Shown piece by piece: positions 11,170 through 22,442 of a stretch of DNA of 41,144 nt. Origin of the DNA: Apostichopus californicus (taxonomy: Eukaryota > Echinodermata > Holothuroidea > Aspidochirotida > Stichopodidae). The notes beneath the pieces are model-generated. The model was not told the origin of the DNA. It did no database searches and saw nothing but the letters and a program-made list of their open reading frames with translations. The translations under genes and the position numbers were made by a program. Within the stretch, counting starts at the first letter, position 1. Each line of letters begins with the position of its first letter. The DNA is taken from assembly GCA_020650975.1 (NCBI GenBank), contig JAIPMN010000218.1:426-41569 (forward strand), written 5' to 3'.

Positions 11170-11180
11170 GCTTACCTTCA
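11170..11180 (-). promoter_or_regulatory. Strong splice donor immediately after the Kir A stop codon
   Basis: On the minus strand the stop TGA is followed by AG and then GTAAGC, giving AAG|GTAAGC with the exon ending at 11176. This matches the metazoan donor consensus well. It suggests a 3' UTR intron starting 2 nt after the stop. That distance is too short to make the stop premature for nonsense-mediated decay. The downstream acceptor was not identified. Confidence 0.45.
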
Positions 11181-12638
11181 CACAGGCGATCCAATTTTCT
11201 TTTGAACAATTGCAATTGGTCCCTCTTTGGTCTCGTCCACCGACTCCGAGAAGCCTGGATCGTTGATATGTTCGTCGATGCTCATAATTATTTGGCTCCC
11301 GATGTCTCCTTCCTCCTGCTCCTGGATATCATCAACGAAGCAGATATTTCCCTTACCGTTACCGCGGTGAGAGCTGCCGTTGACCTGCTTCTGACGTTGG
11401 CTGTTTTCGAAAGAGTAGGATTTCTTCAGCGCTGATCTGAGGGTCTGAGGGTTCATATTTTTGATGTCCAACCCTTGACTGGTGAGGACGTCTCTCTCCT
11501 TGGCACTGCAGGAGAATGCCCCGTGCACCTGATACGTTGTATTGAATTCCCTGTAGTCTACTGTCAGGTGTTCGTGGTCATCGTGGGGTGTAATAAACTT
11601 ACTGCTGAACCTGTGACCCCATAATATTTCAGAAGGTAAGTAAGAGGTCCTAGCCTGCATGATCAGTCCAGTCTGTTCTAAAACGCCTTCCAGAATCACG
11701 ATCACTTCGAAAGTCTCCTCCCGTAGCATGGAGGCGCCGATCTCGTAGAAAGGGCTTTTTTCGTCGATGACGTGGCAAATGATCATGGGCCACACCAAGA
11801 ATATCTGTTCCGCTGGTAGGGCCTCGGGACCGAGGGCAAGTTTGTACGTCTCGATGGGGATGCACTCTCCTTCGGAAGTGACCCTGGGCTTTATGAGCTG
11901 GGCACGTATCTTTGTATCGTAGATGTGGCTCTCGCGAATGTCCCCCACCCGAAACATGAAACACAGCTGGCCGTCCCGTTCAGAAATTGTGGCATTCTTG
12001 CTGAACTTGATGGTGGCAGCTCGTTTCTTTGGCCTGGCAAGTTTGGCAAAGATGCATCCTATCATGACCGCATCTACTAGACAACTGAACACAGACTGTA
12101 TGACGACCATCGTACCGCCTAACCAACAGGCCTCGGTGACCGATCTGAAACCGTAACCGATGGTCGTCTGAGTCTCTAGAGAGAAGAGGAAAGCGCTGAT
12201 AAAGTTGTCCACGTTTGAAACGCACGGCTCCCAGTCGGGACGATCGTCCAACCTGTCCCTGTAATCGAGGTCCCCGTGGTCCCAGACCAGAGCGTACCAG
12301 AAAGCTGCGAATATGACCCACCCGATCAGATAGACGAAGGAGAAGATGAGTAGGACCCACCTCCACTTGAGATCCATCAATGTGGTAAAACCATCCCGTA
12401 GGAAATCCCCCCTCCTGGGGACGTTGTGATGTAGGACATTGCACGCGCCGTTCTTCTCTACGAGTCTCTTCAATTTGTTCTCCGACCTTAGCTTCAACTG
12501 AGTTTCCATACAGAGTTGAGATTTGCGACGCTGGACCTCGGCGGCCCTGGGACGGGTCCCATTTTTAGGCTTGGAGTCGGTGACGACCACTCCATGATCT
12601 TCTGATGATAGGCTGTTTGAGCTATCCCTACCATTCAT
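11178..12638 (-). CDS. Inward-rectifier K+ channel (Kir), gene A
   Basis: A 486-residue Kir (KCNJ) subunit, a tetrameric plasma-membrane channel that passes K+ inward more easily than outward. Visible parts: cytoplasmic N-terminus; M1 at about 94-118; pore helix and filter TTIGYGF at 158-164, between C139 and C171, the conserved extracellular disulfide pair; M2 at about 174-199; then the basic PIP2-contact patch ARPKKR (201-206) and a complete cytoplasmic Kir domain to about residue 380. D189 in M2 is the rectification-controller position, and an acidic residue there predicts strong polyamine block. The acidic spot used by Kir2 in the cytoplasmic pore is also acidic (D241). The pattern resembles Kir2/Kir3. 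The tail of about 105 residues is acidic and ends GSPV, a class I PDZ-ligand pattern. ATG 12638 is the first in-frame ATG and has A at -3. The coding frame is unbroken. The exact subfamily is uncertain. Confidence 0.95.
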   Translation of the reverse strand: MNGRDSSNSLSSEDHGVVVTDSKPKNGTRPRAAEVQRRKSQLCMETQLKLRSENKLKRLVEKNGACNVLHHNVPRRGDFLRDGFTTLMDLKWRWVLLIFSFVYLIGWVIFAAFWYALVWDHGDLDYRDRLDDRPDWEPCVSNVDNFISAFLFSLETQTTIGYGFRSVTEACWLGGTMVVIQSVFSCLVDAVMIGCIFAKLARPKKRAATIKFSKNATISERDGQLCFMFRVGDIRESHIYDTKIRAQLIKPRVTSEGECIPIETYKLALGPEALPAEQIFLVWPMIICHVIDEKSPFYEIGASMLREETFEVIVILEGVLEQTGLIMQARTSYLPSEILWGHRFSSKFITPHDDHEHLTVDYREFNTTYQVHGAFSCSAKERDVLTSQGLDIKNMNPQTLRSALKKSYSFENSQRQKQVNGSSHRGNGKGNICFVDDIQEQEEGDIGSQIIMSIDEHINDPGFSESVDETKEGPIAIVQKKIGSPV

Positions 12639-12670
12639 CTTCCACCATGTGACAATTAGCTGCAGAAAAC
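12628..12670 (-). promoter_or_regulatory. Splice acceptor and overlapping uORF upstream of Kir A
   Basis: On the minus strand TTTTCTGCAG ends at 12660, a good 3' splice site placing the start of the coding exon at 12659. This implies a spliced 5' UTR, a common layout for Kir genes whose coding frame lacks introns. Between acceptor and start lies ATG at 12648-12646, which opens a six-codon uORF ending in TAG at 12630-12628. It overlaps the main ATG at 12638 in another frame. Its context (C at -3, G at +4) is weaker than the main one. Confidence 0.5.
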
Positions 12671-12879
12671 AGCGGGAAAGAAAAGAAGGAAAACAGAGCT
12701 GAAAAATAGAGTCCTTTGCAAGTATTTAATTCAGCGACTTTGTTTTCATTGGTAAGTATGCAAGGATGTTCTTGTAATAGCCTATTCTATTCGATTGGGT
12801 GAAGCGATGATCCAACACACATGATTTTAGGAGTGGCTGTGGAGTTCCATTACATTGCTTGGCTCCAAATGTGATGACA

Positions 12880-14148
12880 AAAATCCCTTTACCTCTTCAA
12901 AAATCATTTTGCAGCTATAAAGACCCCAATAAAATTTCACAAATTTTGTTCTAATTGTAAAAACTACTTTGCAGCTTCTAGCCTTTCTAAATGCCCCATG
13001 TGTTCACTAGATAATATTGACAGTGAGGGCAATACATCATTCTTCATTCAATGTCCCTTAATCACACAGGTGAGATTTTTTTTTTTTTTTTTTTTTTTTN
13101 NNNNNNNNNAGATTTTTTTTTTTTTTTTTTTTTTTCATGTGACGACTTTTATGAAAAATTGCAGCAGAGGCTCAAACATTCCAAAACTGATGAGGAAAAT
13201 CTAGAGGACATATATGATGATTCGCTCTACAAAAGGTTTCTTGGGAAAAGTGGTATCCTCAATAATCAAAATAATTTGTTCACTTACTATGTATACAGAT
13301 GGTGTGCCATTATGCAGAGCATCTAAATTAAGCATTTGGCCTATATACTCTGTTATTAATGAACTGCCCTACAAGGTGCATATGAAAAAGGAATTTATGT
13401 TGTTTGGAGGATTATGGTATGGAGAGATAAAACCAAGTTTTGATATTTTTTGGAAGCCAACCTACGATGAGCTTAAAATTTTAGGAGATTGGGATAAGTT
13501 TTAATTTACCTGATTGGAGTGAAGCTTCTGTTAAAATGATAATAATATGTGCAACATGTGATCTACCTGCCAAAAGTCTGTTACTAAACATGGTCCAATT
13601 TAATGGTCGTTATGGCTGTGCATATTGCCTCCAGCAAGGAAGATCATGTGCCACAAGAAAAGGGCCACACATGGGCATATATCCATTAGATGACTTCAAT
13701 TGTCATGGGAAACGTAACCATGAAGAATTTTATCAAAATGGGCAAAATGCTGTTAAGAGTAATGCACCAGTGATGAGTGTTCAAGGACTGTCATGGTTGC
13801 TGTACTTTCTATATTTTGATGTTGTTAATGGCATGGCAATTGATTACATGCAATGTGTATTATTAGGTATAGTACGAAAGCTACTTCTATTGTGGTTTGA
13901 CTCCTCATATTCCAAAGAAGATTTTTCTTTGTCAAAGCTTGTTGACAAGGTAGACAACCGACTAGGAAAAATCAAACCACCAAGCTTTATTACTCGTATT
14001 CTACGTTCAATCAAAGATCATTTGGAAGGCAAATGAATGCAGGGCGTGGCTGTATTTTTATTCAATTCCTTTGCTTCATGGCAACATGAATCCTGTATAT
14101 ATTTTGACCACTATAAACATGATTACTACTACTCGATAACAAGGAATG
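12880..14148 (+). pseudogene. Broken CACTA/EnSpm transposase (tnp2 domain)
   Basis: Fragments of one transposase lie in shifting plus-strand frames. In order: a Cys-pair segment (FCSNC, KCPMC) from about 12930 to 13069; a run from DDFYEKL into YTDGVPLCRASK and LWYGEIKPSFDIFWKP (about 13140-13480); a shift near 13490 into NLPDWSEASVK, ATCDLPAK and GCAYCLQQ (about 13505-14030); and another shift near 14030 into ECRAWLYFYSIPLLHG, ending at a stop near 14148. This order matches tnp2-type transposases (Transposase_21) of animal CACTA elements. At least three frameshifts, an internal stop and a poly-T/N gap interrupt it. No terminal inverted repeats or second gene were found, so it is a decayed fragment. 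It lies about 220 bp upstream of the Kir A coding exon, inside that gene's predicted 5' intron and in antisense orientation. Confidence 0.8.
13100..13109. other. Assembly gap (10 N) between two poly-T runs
   Basis: The left flank is AGA followed by 24 T. The right flank is AGA followed by 23 T. The two flanks look like the same homopolymer seen twice, so the gap may have zero or negative true length. Reading frames across it are unreliable. Confidence 0.9.
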
Positions 14149-17100
14149 AACATGAACCGGAGAATGTGTCAGTCACATGTGATGTTCCACATAATTGCAC
14201 ATGCAATGAAATAATCAGTTATTACAGTTGCAGTACTTCAATTTTCTATCACAGCAAGGGAAAGTTCAAATTTAAAAAAAAAATCTTTTCACTCTCTGCA
14301 TTAAAAGGTATGCTCATTTTGGAAGATACAAGGATTTATTTTATTTTTGGAGTGCATGTTTTTTTATTTTTCCTTTTCAGATTTTGCAGTTTCTTACTTC
14401 TATGTTAAAATTATTAATTTTATGTTTAATTTCTCTTTAAATGGCAACATAGTTTTGTTATTGTTCTCAAAGTTACTGAAAATATCTTTCTAAATTTATT
14501 GATTCTTTTCTTCTTCTTGTATATCCTTCGTTTAATATAATAAGTCTCAATTTTTCATATCCTGACTTCATATGTCAGGATAAATATGTTTCTATATTAG
14601 TCTTGTTGAATATTCAAATTGTTTCATATCTCTTATGGCAGTGTAGTTTTCCTATATTGCACTATTTAAAGTTAAATAAACATCTTTTTTTTATATTTTC
14701 CTAACATATCAGTCTCTTCTTTTTTGTTGTTTCCTATTTTAATTTAATTTTAATTGTTTTATATTAAGTTTCAAGTTTCATTTTTTTAAGGCATAGTTGT
14801 TATTGCCACTGACATCAAATAATTGGATAAAATATTTTATTATTTTGGATTCAGTGAATACTCTTTATGTTTCATTTCTCTTAAGACAGTATGAGTTTTA
14901 TAACTGTTGGACCCAAAGTTTTAGGTAAATCATCTTTTCTCTGAAATTTAAAAATTATATTTTTAAATATTTTTCCATTCCACTGCAGATTATTGATATT
15001 TAGCAGTGGACAGAGTTACAACAGGAAACCTCTCTTTTTCTTCTTTTGTTTTAAGTAAGTACTTTTAATGTTTCTTTTGTCCGATGGCTAAATAGTTTGT
15101 CCTTGTCACACCCAAAGTAAAGTTTTGATCTACTCATTTTTTTTTCTTTTGAGGGGGAGGGGGTTCGCAAGCAAGGGGGAACTTACTTCATCATTTACTA
15201 TTTTGTGCTGCAGAAGGGATATGCTGTTACTGTTTTGTCACTGTGTATTAATTAAGGAATGGTCCAATTAGTACTTCACCTTTCAAATTTGTTGAAGGTT
15301 CAAAGTTTTAGACTTTAAGGTGATCAAGGAACCTAGACTAACAGTTTTCCATACTGTAACTATCATTGCACCATGTTTAAACATGGAATGAAATTCACTG
15401 TTACCTCGTAATTTATTGTCATGTCATGCTGACTTAAATCGAAACAATTATTTCATTAAAACAATTAAAATATTTTTTTAGACCAGTCAAGTTGCATACT
15501 GAAACTGTGATGTTTAAAAGACAATTACTGAACAAAATGAAACATAATATTTTTGAAATGTAACCTGGACTGAGAGAATTGCCACTTTTTAATGGTCTTA
15601 CAGTTGTAAAATCAATATTGTGACTACTATGCAGATCTCTCACTAGAGTAATGAATAGTATGAAACATAGATAATCTCCGCCCTGGCCTGCCCTCCCCTT
15701 ACCCCTCTACAAAACATGCCTTTTAATTTTTACAGCAAATCTCACCTCATTTCCTCTTTCAAAGTTAACAACAAATTAAAAACATGTTTTCCACTACCTC
15801 CAAAGAATATAAATTATTAAACCCTAAAAAATAAAATTCCAAAAGAAAAGTAAAAAGAAATAAACATGAAATTCTAAATAAAATGAAGAAGAGAATAAAT
15901 ATCTTCAAACTTCAAGAAAATGATGGAAAACATAATTAAAAGAAAATCAAATTCTTCAAAGAGGGAAGAAAGGGTTACTGTATAATTAAATTCAATAAAT
16001 GCTATCAGTTGATCAGCTTAACTTTTGAGAAGATTGAGCATTTTTATCAAATTTGTATTTCTTCCTCCCGTTGTTAATAAGTACACCAGTGGTCTTGAAG
16101 TCAGAACTATATCTTACCTGTAAAGATCTTCTGCACTCTTTTAAGTTGTTCAAATCCAACTTGTTGTCAAAAGTTTTTACATTTTCTAGCTCTCCAAAGT
16201 TGTTATAAGTGAGAAAAGATTAGTTGGTTCTGACATTCCATGGGTTTATCCACTAGCTTTTATACTGTCCCCATCAGTAAAGTATGTCTGAAGTATATAT
16301 CCTCTGGTTTACAACTCAAACTGAATTAAGACTACAATACCCTTTTGACATCTTTGATGGTTACCCTTTCTATAATAGATCCAAGTTGACCACAGTGCAT
16401 GCAACCTGTACTGTTTGTAGGAGAGATGACTGCACACTCTGTCTACTGTTAAGTGAAGGAACCAGTTGACACACCACACTCAGGTCAAAGTATTTCACAA
16501 AGTTAGTTTTTTTAAGAGAACAAGCACACACACACACACAGGAAAAAACAGGTGGTTGTATGTCATTGTTTTAAGGCAGCGGAGCTTTAAGATAAGAGAT
16601 CAAGAAAGGTAAATAAGTTAGTCAAAGCAAGAGATAATTTATGTGTAAGTACCACCTCTTGGAGTTGAGAGTTTATAAACAAGTTTGACCCTATGTACTT
16701 TACGATATATGCACAGCAAGCAACAGCAGACTTATAGGTATTCTGGCTTTGATAATAAGAGAAGTTAGTAGCTAAGAATGAGGAGCCTGGAAGTTAAATC
16801 TTTCAAAAATCGTCAGATTTGGTGGACTGTAAAGAAAGGGATTTGAGAATCAGGATATTTTGCTCTTGATGAATGTAGTTCTCTCTTGTGATGAAAGAAA
16901 AGCAAACATGAAAAATGTTTGAATCCATGAATTCAGTTTCCAGAGTTTACAAACTGAGCATGTGAGGGGAGGGGATAGGGGGTAGAATACACTGGTTACA
17001 TTTCTGCATGTTCAAGTTGGTGTGAGTGAGGAGTGCTCTGTGTAGATGACATTTCGACCTGCGAACAAATTTCAGCCAGTTTTGAGTAAAGAAATGTCCA

Positions 17101-17950
17101 GAATGAGAAAGTGATTTATTAGGTATATCTTCTATTATTGAATGTTATATCATTTTGGACATCCAATTACTACACTCTGAAAATAAATGTATATTTTTAC
17201 AGGTATCACATTAAAATTCTTTCCTTATGAATATTAATTAACTAGACTAACTCCATTACTGAAAGTTGTTATATAGCACTTACCTCATTGAAAAATTCAA
17301 CTTCTTTTACAGCAAGGTTTCTTTCTTTGATGTAACAGAAATAGTCCAACTTGGGCAATAGAAGGCCTTAATATCCCCTGGAAAGTATAGTAATTTACCA
17401 CTTCTCATTTCAAGGCTTCCACAACTGGATCATGATGGATTTGATCAAAATCCTGCTTTGAATTCAATGACATCAGCTTCACATGTATGCTAAACTTGCC
17501 AAGAGGAAATGCTTCATTAAGAGTATAATTTGGGACATTAAACTTAGCTTCACAGGAAGGAAGTCCCTTCGTGGCCCAACCATGTTCGATTATTCAACGG
17601 CATTGAACATATGGTGCATGCAGGTTGCTTCTGTATAGAGCCTAAGGTGTATATATATATGCATTCCCAGAAACTCTCCAATTATACATGTGATTCTTTG
17701 CAATCAGGGTAAGGGTGTAGTACTGTAATTTATTGGAAAATAAAAAAGGACTGTGTACTACAGCTCTATCAGTTAATACAAGGAGCTATTCAAATGACAT
17801 AGTTATTTGATTTTAGTTTTATAATATTGTGGGAGAAAGGCTTTCTTTTAGTGTTATATTTTGATGCCGCCACTCAGGGGCTAATATTATGTGCTGCAGG
17901 CATATGCAGAGGTATTCCTTCACAGTTTCTCCACTACAGTCAGTAGTTAC
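14149..17950. other. Long intergenic (or Kir A intronic) stretch, no gene seen
   Basis: T-rich and A-rich sequence with a (CA)8 microsatellite at 16525-16540 and G-rich patches near 15150 and 16970. The short open frames at 14037-14408, 15434-15643 and 16284-16469 have no recognisable domain. If Kir A has an upstream 5' exon, this stretch belongs to its first intron. Confidence 0.5.
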
Positions 17951-18193
17951 TTATGTATTTGTATGTATTTTAGATCCTCCTGCAAGCAGGAACTCGCGAA
18001 GAAGCCTCATTGGCTTATCAAAGCGGCAAGCTGACCGAAGTCATTCTCTTACATTCATATTTAACGTCCATGATTATGAATTGTCAATTGTCAACAACTC
18101 TGTAACTGGACGACATACATTAATCTTGGAGTGACTCGAACCGGAGACCTTATGATTGGAAGGCACCGGCGTAAACCACTGAGCTAACACTCC
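17951..18193 (-). mobile_element. tRNA-derived SINE, full-length copy
   Basis: Read on the minus strand from 18193, it starts GGAGTGTTAGCTCAGTGG (an A-box-like sequence) and carries a B-box GGTTCGAGTCA. It closes with CACTCC, which pairs with the first six bases, so a tRNA-like head spans 18193-18128. The 3' half of the T-stem is missing, so it is not a functional tRNA. A body follows, containing GACGTTAAATATGAATG, a CGGTCAGCTTG phrase, GGCTTCTTCGCGAGTTCCTG and GCAGGAGGATCTAAAATAC. The tail is ATACA-rich and ends near 17951. Two headless copies lie at 26739-26860 and 27034-27172. RNA polymerase III would drive such an element, and a LINE partner would supply retrotransposition. Confidence 0.75.
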
Positions 18194-21100
18194 TAGGTCA
18201 TAAAACTCCTAGTTATATAAAAATTTCTGTGGACAAGGAGACTTGGTTTTACAGTAAACCAGGTACTGTTGGCCCTGGGCTCCAGTCTGTCTGTACTCCC
18301 CATGGAATTGATTTGTGCAGCAGTACCCTTGGATGCAAACAGAATTATGTAAGATATGACTAAATTTGAGCAATACCATGCAATATATGCTGGGTGTGGC
18401 AGGGTAATTTACCAGGGCTCTCAACACCCGGGGAGGGGATGGTGTCTTGTGCTTAACTTCTATAATCAATATATACATGCAGCCAATCTCTATTAATATG
18501 AACTCCCCTCAATGCCTGGTAATAATTTGGGCAGGGGGGGGGGGGAATTTGGGGAGTACTCTGGGAAGATAAGATCTAACAATTGTGTAGCATGGTGAAA
18601 TTTGTAACCAATGTACTGGTCACATTTAGTAGCTTTGTTCTCGGAAGTGTTGAAATGTTAATCCAATGACCGTGGATGCACACTGAGGTACATTATATTT
18701 TAGTGGATCATGGTAAAAATAGCATCGACAAGAAAGAAGTGACGACAAATACACCACACTGCATAATTATGCTTGGTTGATTATATGTTTGTTAGCTAGC
18801 TGACCATTGTGGTAGATTCTAGCATATTGCTGGATACCCACCAGCCAGCAACTAGAATTTCATCATCCAGGTTTTAGAGTGTTATAGGTTACAGAAGGAG
18901 CGATATAAAGCCGGTCTGTTTGAGCCGTCCAAATCTTTCATTGACAGATGTTGCCGATCATTTGACAGAGAGGCTTGCTGATCACCTGACAGGGATGCTT
19001 GCTGATCAGAAGAGGATGGGAGGTAACTCAATCAGGAATCTGTGGTGGTTTGATGGGATATGAGCAGATAGAGGTCATGTGCTGACCACTGTTTATTGAC
19101 CAGACCGTGGAAGTATTACTGCAACTATGGACTAGACCGATGACCAGTTGAGTTGAACCAAAGCCTAATCTGTAATAGCTCACACCAAATGTTACAGACA
19201 TGTGGCTTGTATATTGCCTAGAGGGGAATTTTCAAGAAGAAGTGAGTGCAGCAGAGTATGGTTAGCAGTGCAGCAGGGTAGGGCCGGGGGGGGGGGCATA
19301 GGAGGGAGGGAGGGAGTGGAGTCAAGAAATGTGTAAGCAAGCACAAGAGCATAAGCTTACTTTTAGTCTCTGTCTTGTTCATGTCTGCACAGGGCAAATC
19401 TTGTTTTCTTCTGCTATCTGTCTAGAAATAAACTTAGATCTTGACAAGAATTTTATTCCCAAGTATGAGTGATATTTTATGCTCTATTTACTTTGTTGAG
19501 CTGTTATGTAATAATAAGTGAACTTGAGATTACTATAACGAAAGCTGTATGGAAAAGCCAATCTCCTCCCTTCCACCCCCCCCCCCATTTCCCTACCTCC
19601 ACGACAATAACCCATAAATATGCTACAAAATCAGATAACGGTCACTGATCAGTTCAGATTTCAACAAGAAAATTTTACAGCTGTCCTCAATGCAACTTGT
19701 TTCACTTTAACATTTTATTGTCTAATTTGACCCTCCCTTACCACCCACCCACAATATCTAGAAATATATATTTGTCTGGAGATATAAATATGGAGAAACC
19801 TACAGAAGGGTAATTTTGAACTTTTTTGTTGGGATAACACTAGTAACCTTGAAACACCCGGTTTGACATACTGCTGACACGCACACTGAGGGATTGAACT
19901 GAGTACCAGGAAGAAATTAGACCAGAAACCCTCTGCAGAACACATTGCATGGATGGTGATGGATAAAAGAATGTCAATTGAAGCAATGACGTAAATACCG
20001 ATTTAAGCACCCCCACAATTATTGTTTAGTTTACACTGTAAACACTACAACCTCTGTGTCTAGATAAAGAGTTTGAATCCACATGTGTGTGTTGCTTGGT
20101 CAGTGTAAAGCTGGGTCACTATAGGTATAGGTAGGTGAATGTATAGATCTGTGATAGGTATAGTCCTTCATAGTTATTTCCTTATCAGTTATCAACAAAC
20201 TGTGATTGAATGGGTTATCAGAGTATTTAGCTACCTAGAGACCCTGGATGGGAAGAATTCATTGTGTGATGTGTAATTGGGAGGTAGTCTTGGTGTAAAC
20301 ACTGAAGACAGTTACCCTGGGAAGAGGAAGAAGAATGAGATTCACGAACAAAGAACAATAGTAGAGAATGAGGAAGCTCTCCTATCTTTCTTTGCTCTGT
20401 TGCATTTGTAACAACTTTCCAGACTTCTGTTCATTCATCTGCCCTGCCTCTTCCCCCCTTTTCACTATTCACAGATGAATCCTCTCTTACTCCAAGAAGT
20501 TGATGAAAATAGGTAGCCTGTGAGGTCATCTCCTACATATGTTATTCAAAAGATTTACTTTCTTATGATAGTTTTGTCAGTGAGTTGATTGTCCTTGGTT
20601 GGAAATGTGATACATTTGGAATATTTTTTTATACTTGTCAATGTTCTGTTCATGTAGAATTTTACCATTTATGTAGTTTCTTGGTGAGAATATTATATTA
20701 TAAATGATTAGTAGAAAAAACGACAAAAACAATGACATTTTCAGCTCAGTTGTCGTGGTGACATCATCAGATAACTCTGCTGTTGCTAAATGAGCATTCA
20801 GGAAGTTTCAACATAATTTTTTTTAAATGTTTTTATTTTCACCAGCTCACAAAAAGGAAATGGGTTGTGGTTTTCATCTTATGATTATAGAAACAAAAGT
20901 CCAGAACATTTTCGAAGCCATGAACTTCATGAGCTATCAGAATATTGCTGTAAATATCAAATGTAGGAAGCTTCAATGTGTTTGCTGCATGCAGTAAATG
21001 CTGATGAATGATATATAAATAATACTCACGATTCAGATTTATAGAAATGAAACTCTGCTATTATAATCTACTTTTGTGATTTCGTTGTTATTGAACAAAG

Positions 21101-22381
21101 GCAGCTAAGGTTAATTCTTGTAGATTAATGGGATTAAGGGTTTCCATGGGGATTAGTTTGAATGGGATTGAGAGTTCCCATGGTCTTTTGTCCACAAGAA
21201 CAAGTCAAATAAGGACACCAAAGAAACGTACTAGCTAGTAATTGAAAATCAAAAATATTTTTGGTATTAATAATTTTCTTTATTTTTATTGATAAAAGTG
21301 ATCGTTATGATCATTTTGTCGGAATAAAATATATGACAGCATTTAAAATTAACATCAGTTATCACTTTTAAGGTGAACATCTGACCCCCCTACTTCCCCT
21401 CCCCCTTTCATCCCATAAAAAAGAAATAAAAATTAGGTAACAATTAATCATTGCAGCCACCCCCCCTCCCCTGGGTCCAAACACTGGACTTGGTATTATC
21501 GCTGTGTTATCATCATGTATGTTTTCATTATTCCTCATACTGCAGCATAAAGTTCCACTTCAAAAGAAAAATGTCAAACACATAAACAAATTTACAAAAA
21601 AGAAATCACAGAGAAATGGATACAAAAATTATCAGCTTATCTTTTTCAAACAAATCACAGATTACAAACTTAAAAGGTCAATTATTGCACCCAAACTACT
21701 CAAAAGTTAAACAAGTTTATTCACACTCACATTTGAGGAAGCAGTTAACCACCATATTCAAAAGATCTTCCTGCCCCTACCTCCCCTCCCCCAACTTCCC
21801 TCGTTCCCCGCCCCTCATTTCCCACCCCTCATTCCCCCTCTATATATTCTTCCTTTTCAGTTACTTAAAGCAAGTTGACATCAATTGTAGCAGATAGAAA
21901 AATAACAGAATCACATTTTCTTCTATAACCATAATTTGATAGCTTAAATGTCTTTTGTAGCAAATTTACAATTGACGAATGTGTCCCTCACTACATTTAA
22001 ATTCATTCATAGAATTTCTAATTAAGAAGGCCTGATTGTTGACTTAATAACAATCATACTTCCCTCTGCGGTTTTCCATTGTTGGTATCTCACCCTTATC
22101 ATGATAACTATAAACATTATTTGATCATGACACCATTGTCAATTTGTAAACGCCCGATCGCATCACCCAATCAGAAAAGTTAGGAGACTGGTGGCGGTAT
22201 TTACGATTGAGTTAAAAAAAAATAAAGGATCGAATTCATTAACAAATATATACAGAGAGACGCAATGCAGTTCAGTAACGGGAAAAGAAAAATCAAAGTT
22301 TAATCTTTTAGCATATAATGACTTCATGTGCGACTCGGTCCAACAGCGAGAAAGATCTTGTTCCGTTTCGGAGATATTATG
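18194..22381. other. Long intergenic (or Kir A intronic) stretch, no gene seen
   Basis: It contains G-runs near 18534-18544 and 19287, a C-run near 19577 and pyrimidine-rich tracts near 21385, 21460 and 21775-21840. All open frames are short, lack domains and often run through low-complexity sequence. No RNA gene is recognised. Confidence 0.5.
19614..19646 (+). repeat. Short dispersed repeat, copy 1
   Basis: ATAAATATGCTACAAAATC followed by AGATAACGGTCACT. Nearly the same 32-33 bp occurs at 40763-40794 in the IFT27 3' region. Similarity stops on both sides, so it may be the conserved end of an element whose body has decayed. Confidence 0.6.
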
Positions 22382-22442
22382 GTTGAAAAGTCAAGTTGAG
22401 GGAGGGATGAACTTCACCCCTCCCTCAACTTGACTTTTCAAC
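22382..22442. repeat. Perfect hairpin: 25-bp arms, 11-nt loop
   Basis: The left arm (22382-22406) starts GTTGAAAAGTCAAGTTGAG and ends GGAGGG. The right arm (22418-22442) is its exact reverse complement, and the loop is ATGAACTTCAC. The pairing stops cleanly at both outer ends. It is either a very young foldback or a selected stem. It does not look like a typical pre-miRNA, because the stem has no mismatch and is short. Confidence 0.9.

Noticed and set aside
11202..12444. Several frames of 77-154 codons overlapping Kir gene A on both strands
   Set aside because: They are shadows of the well-supported Kir frame. Their translations have no family resemblance.
14037..14408. 123-codon frame after the transposase fragment
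   Set aside because: Its first part reads a shifted frame of the transposase. The rest is low-complexity and unlike any family I recognise.
18128..18193. Possible genuine tRNA gene on the minus strand
   Set aside because: The acceptor strands pair, but the 3' half of the T-stem is missing. The sequence is the head of a SINE whose body recurs elsewhere in the window.
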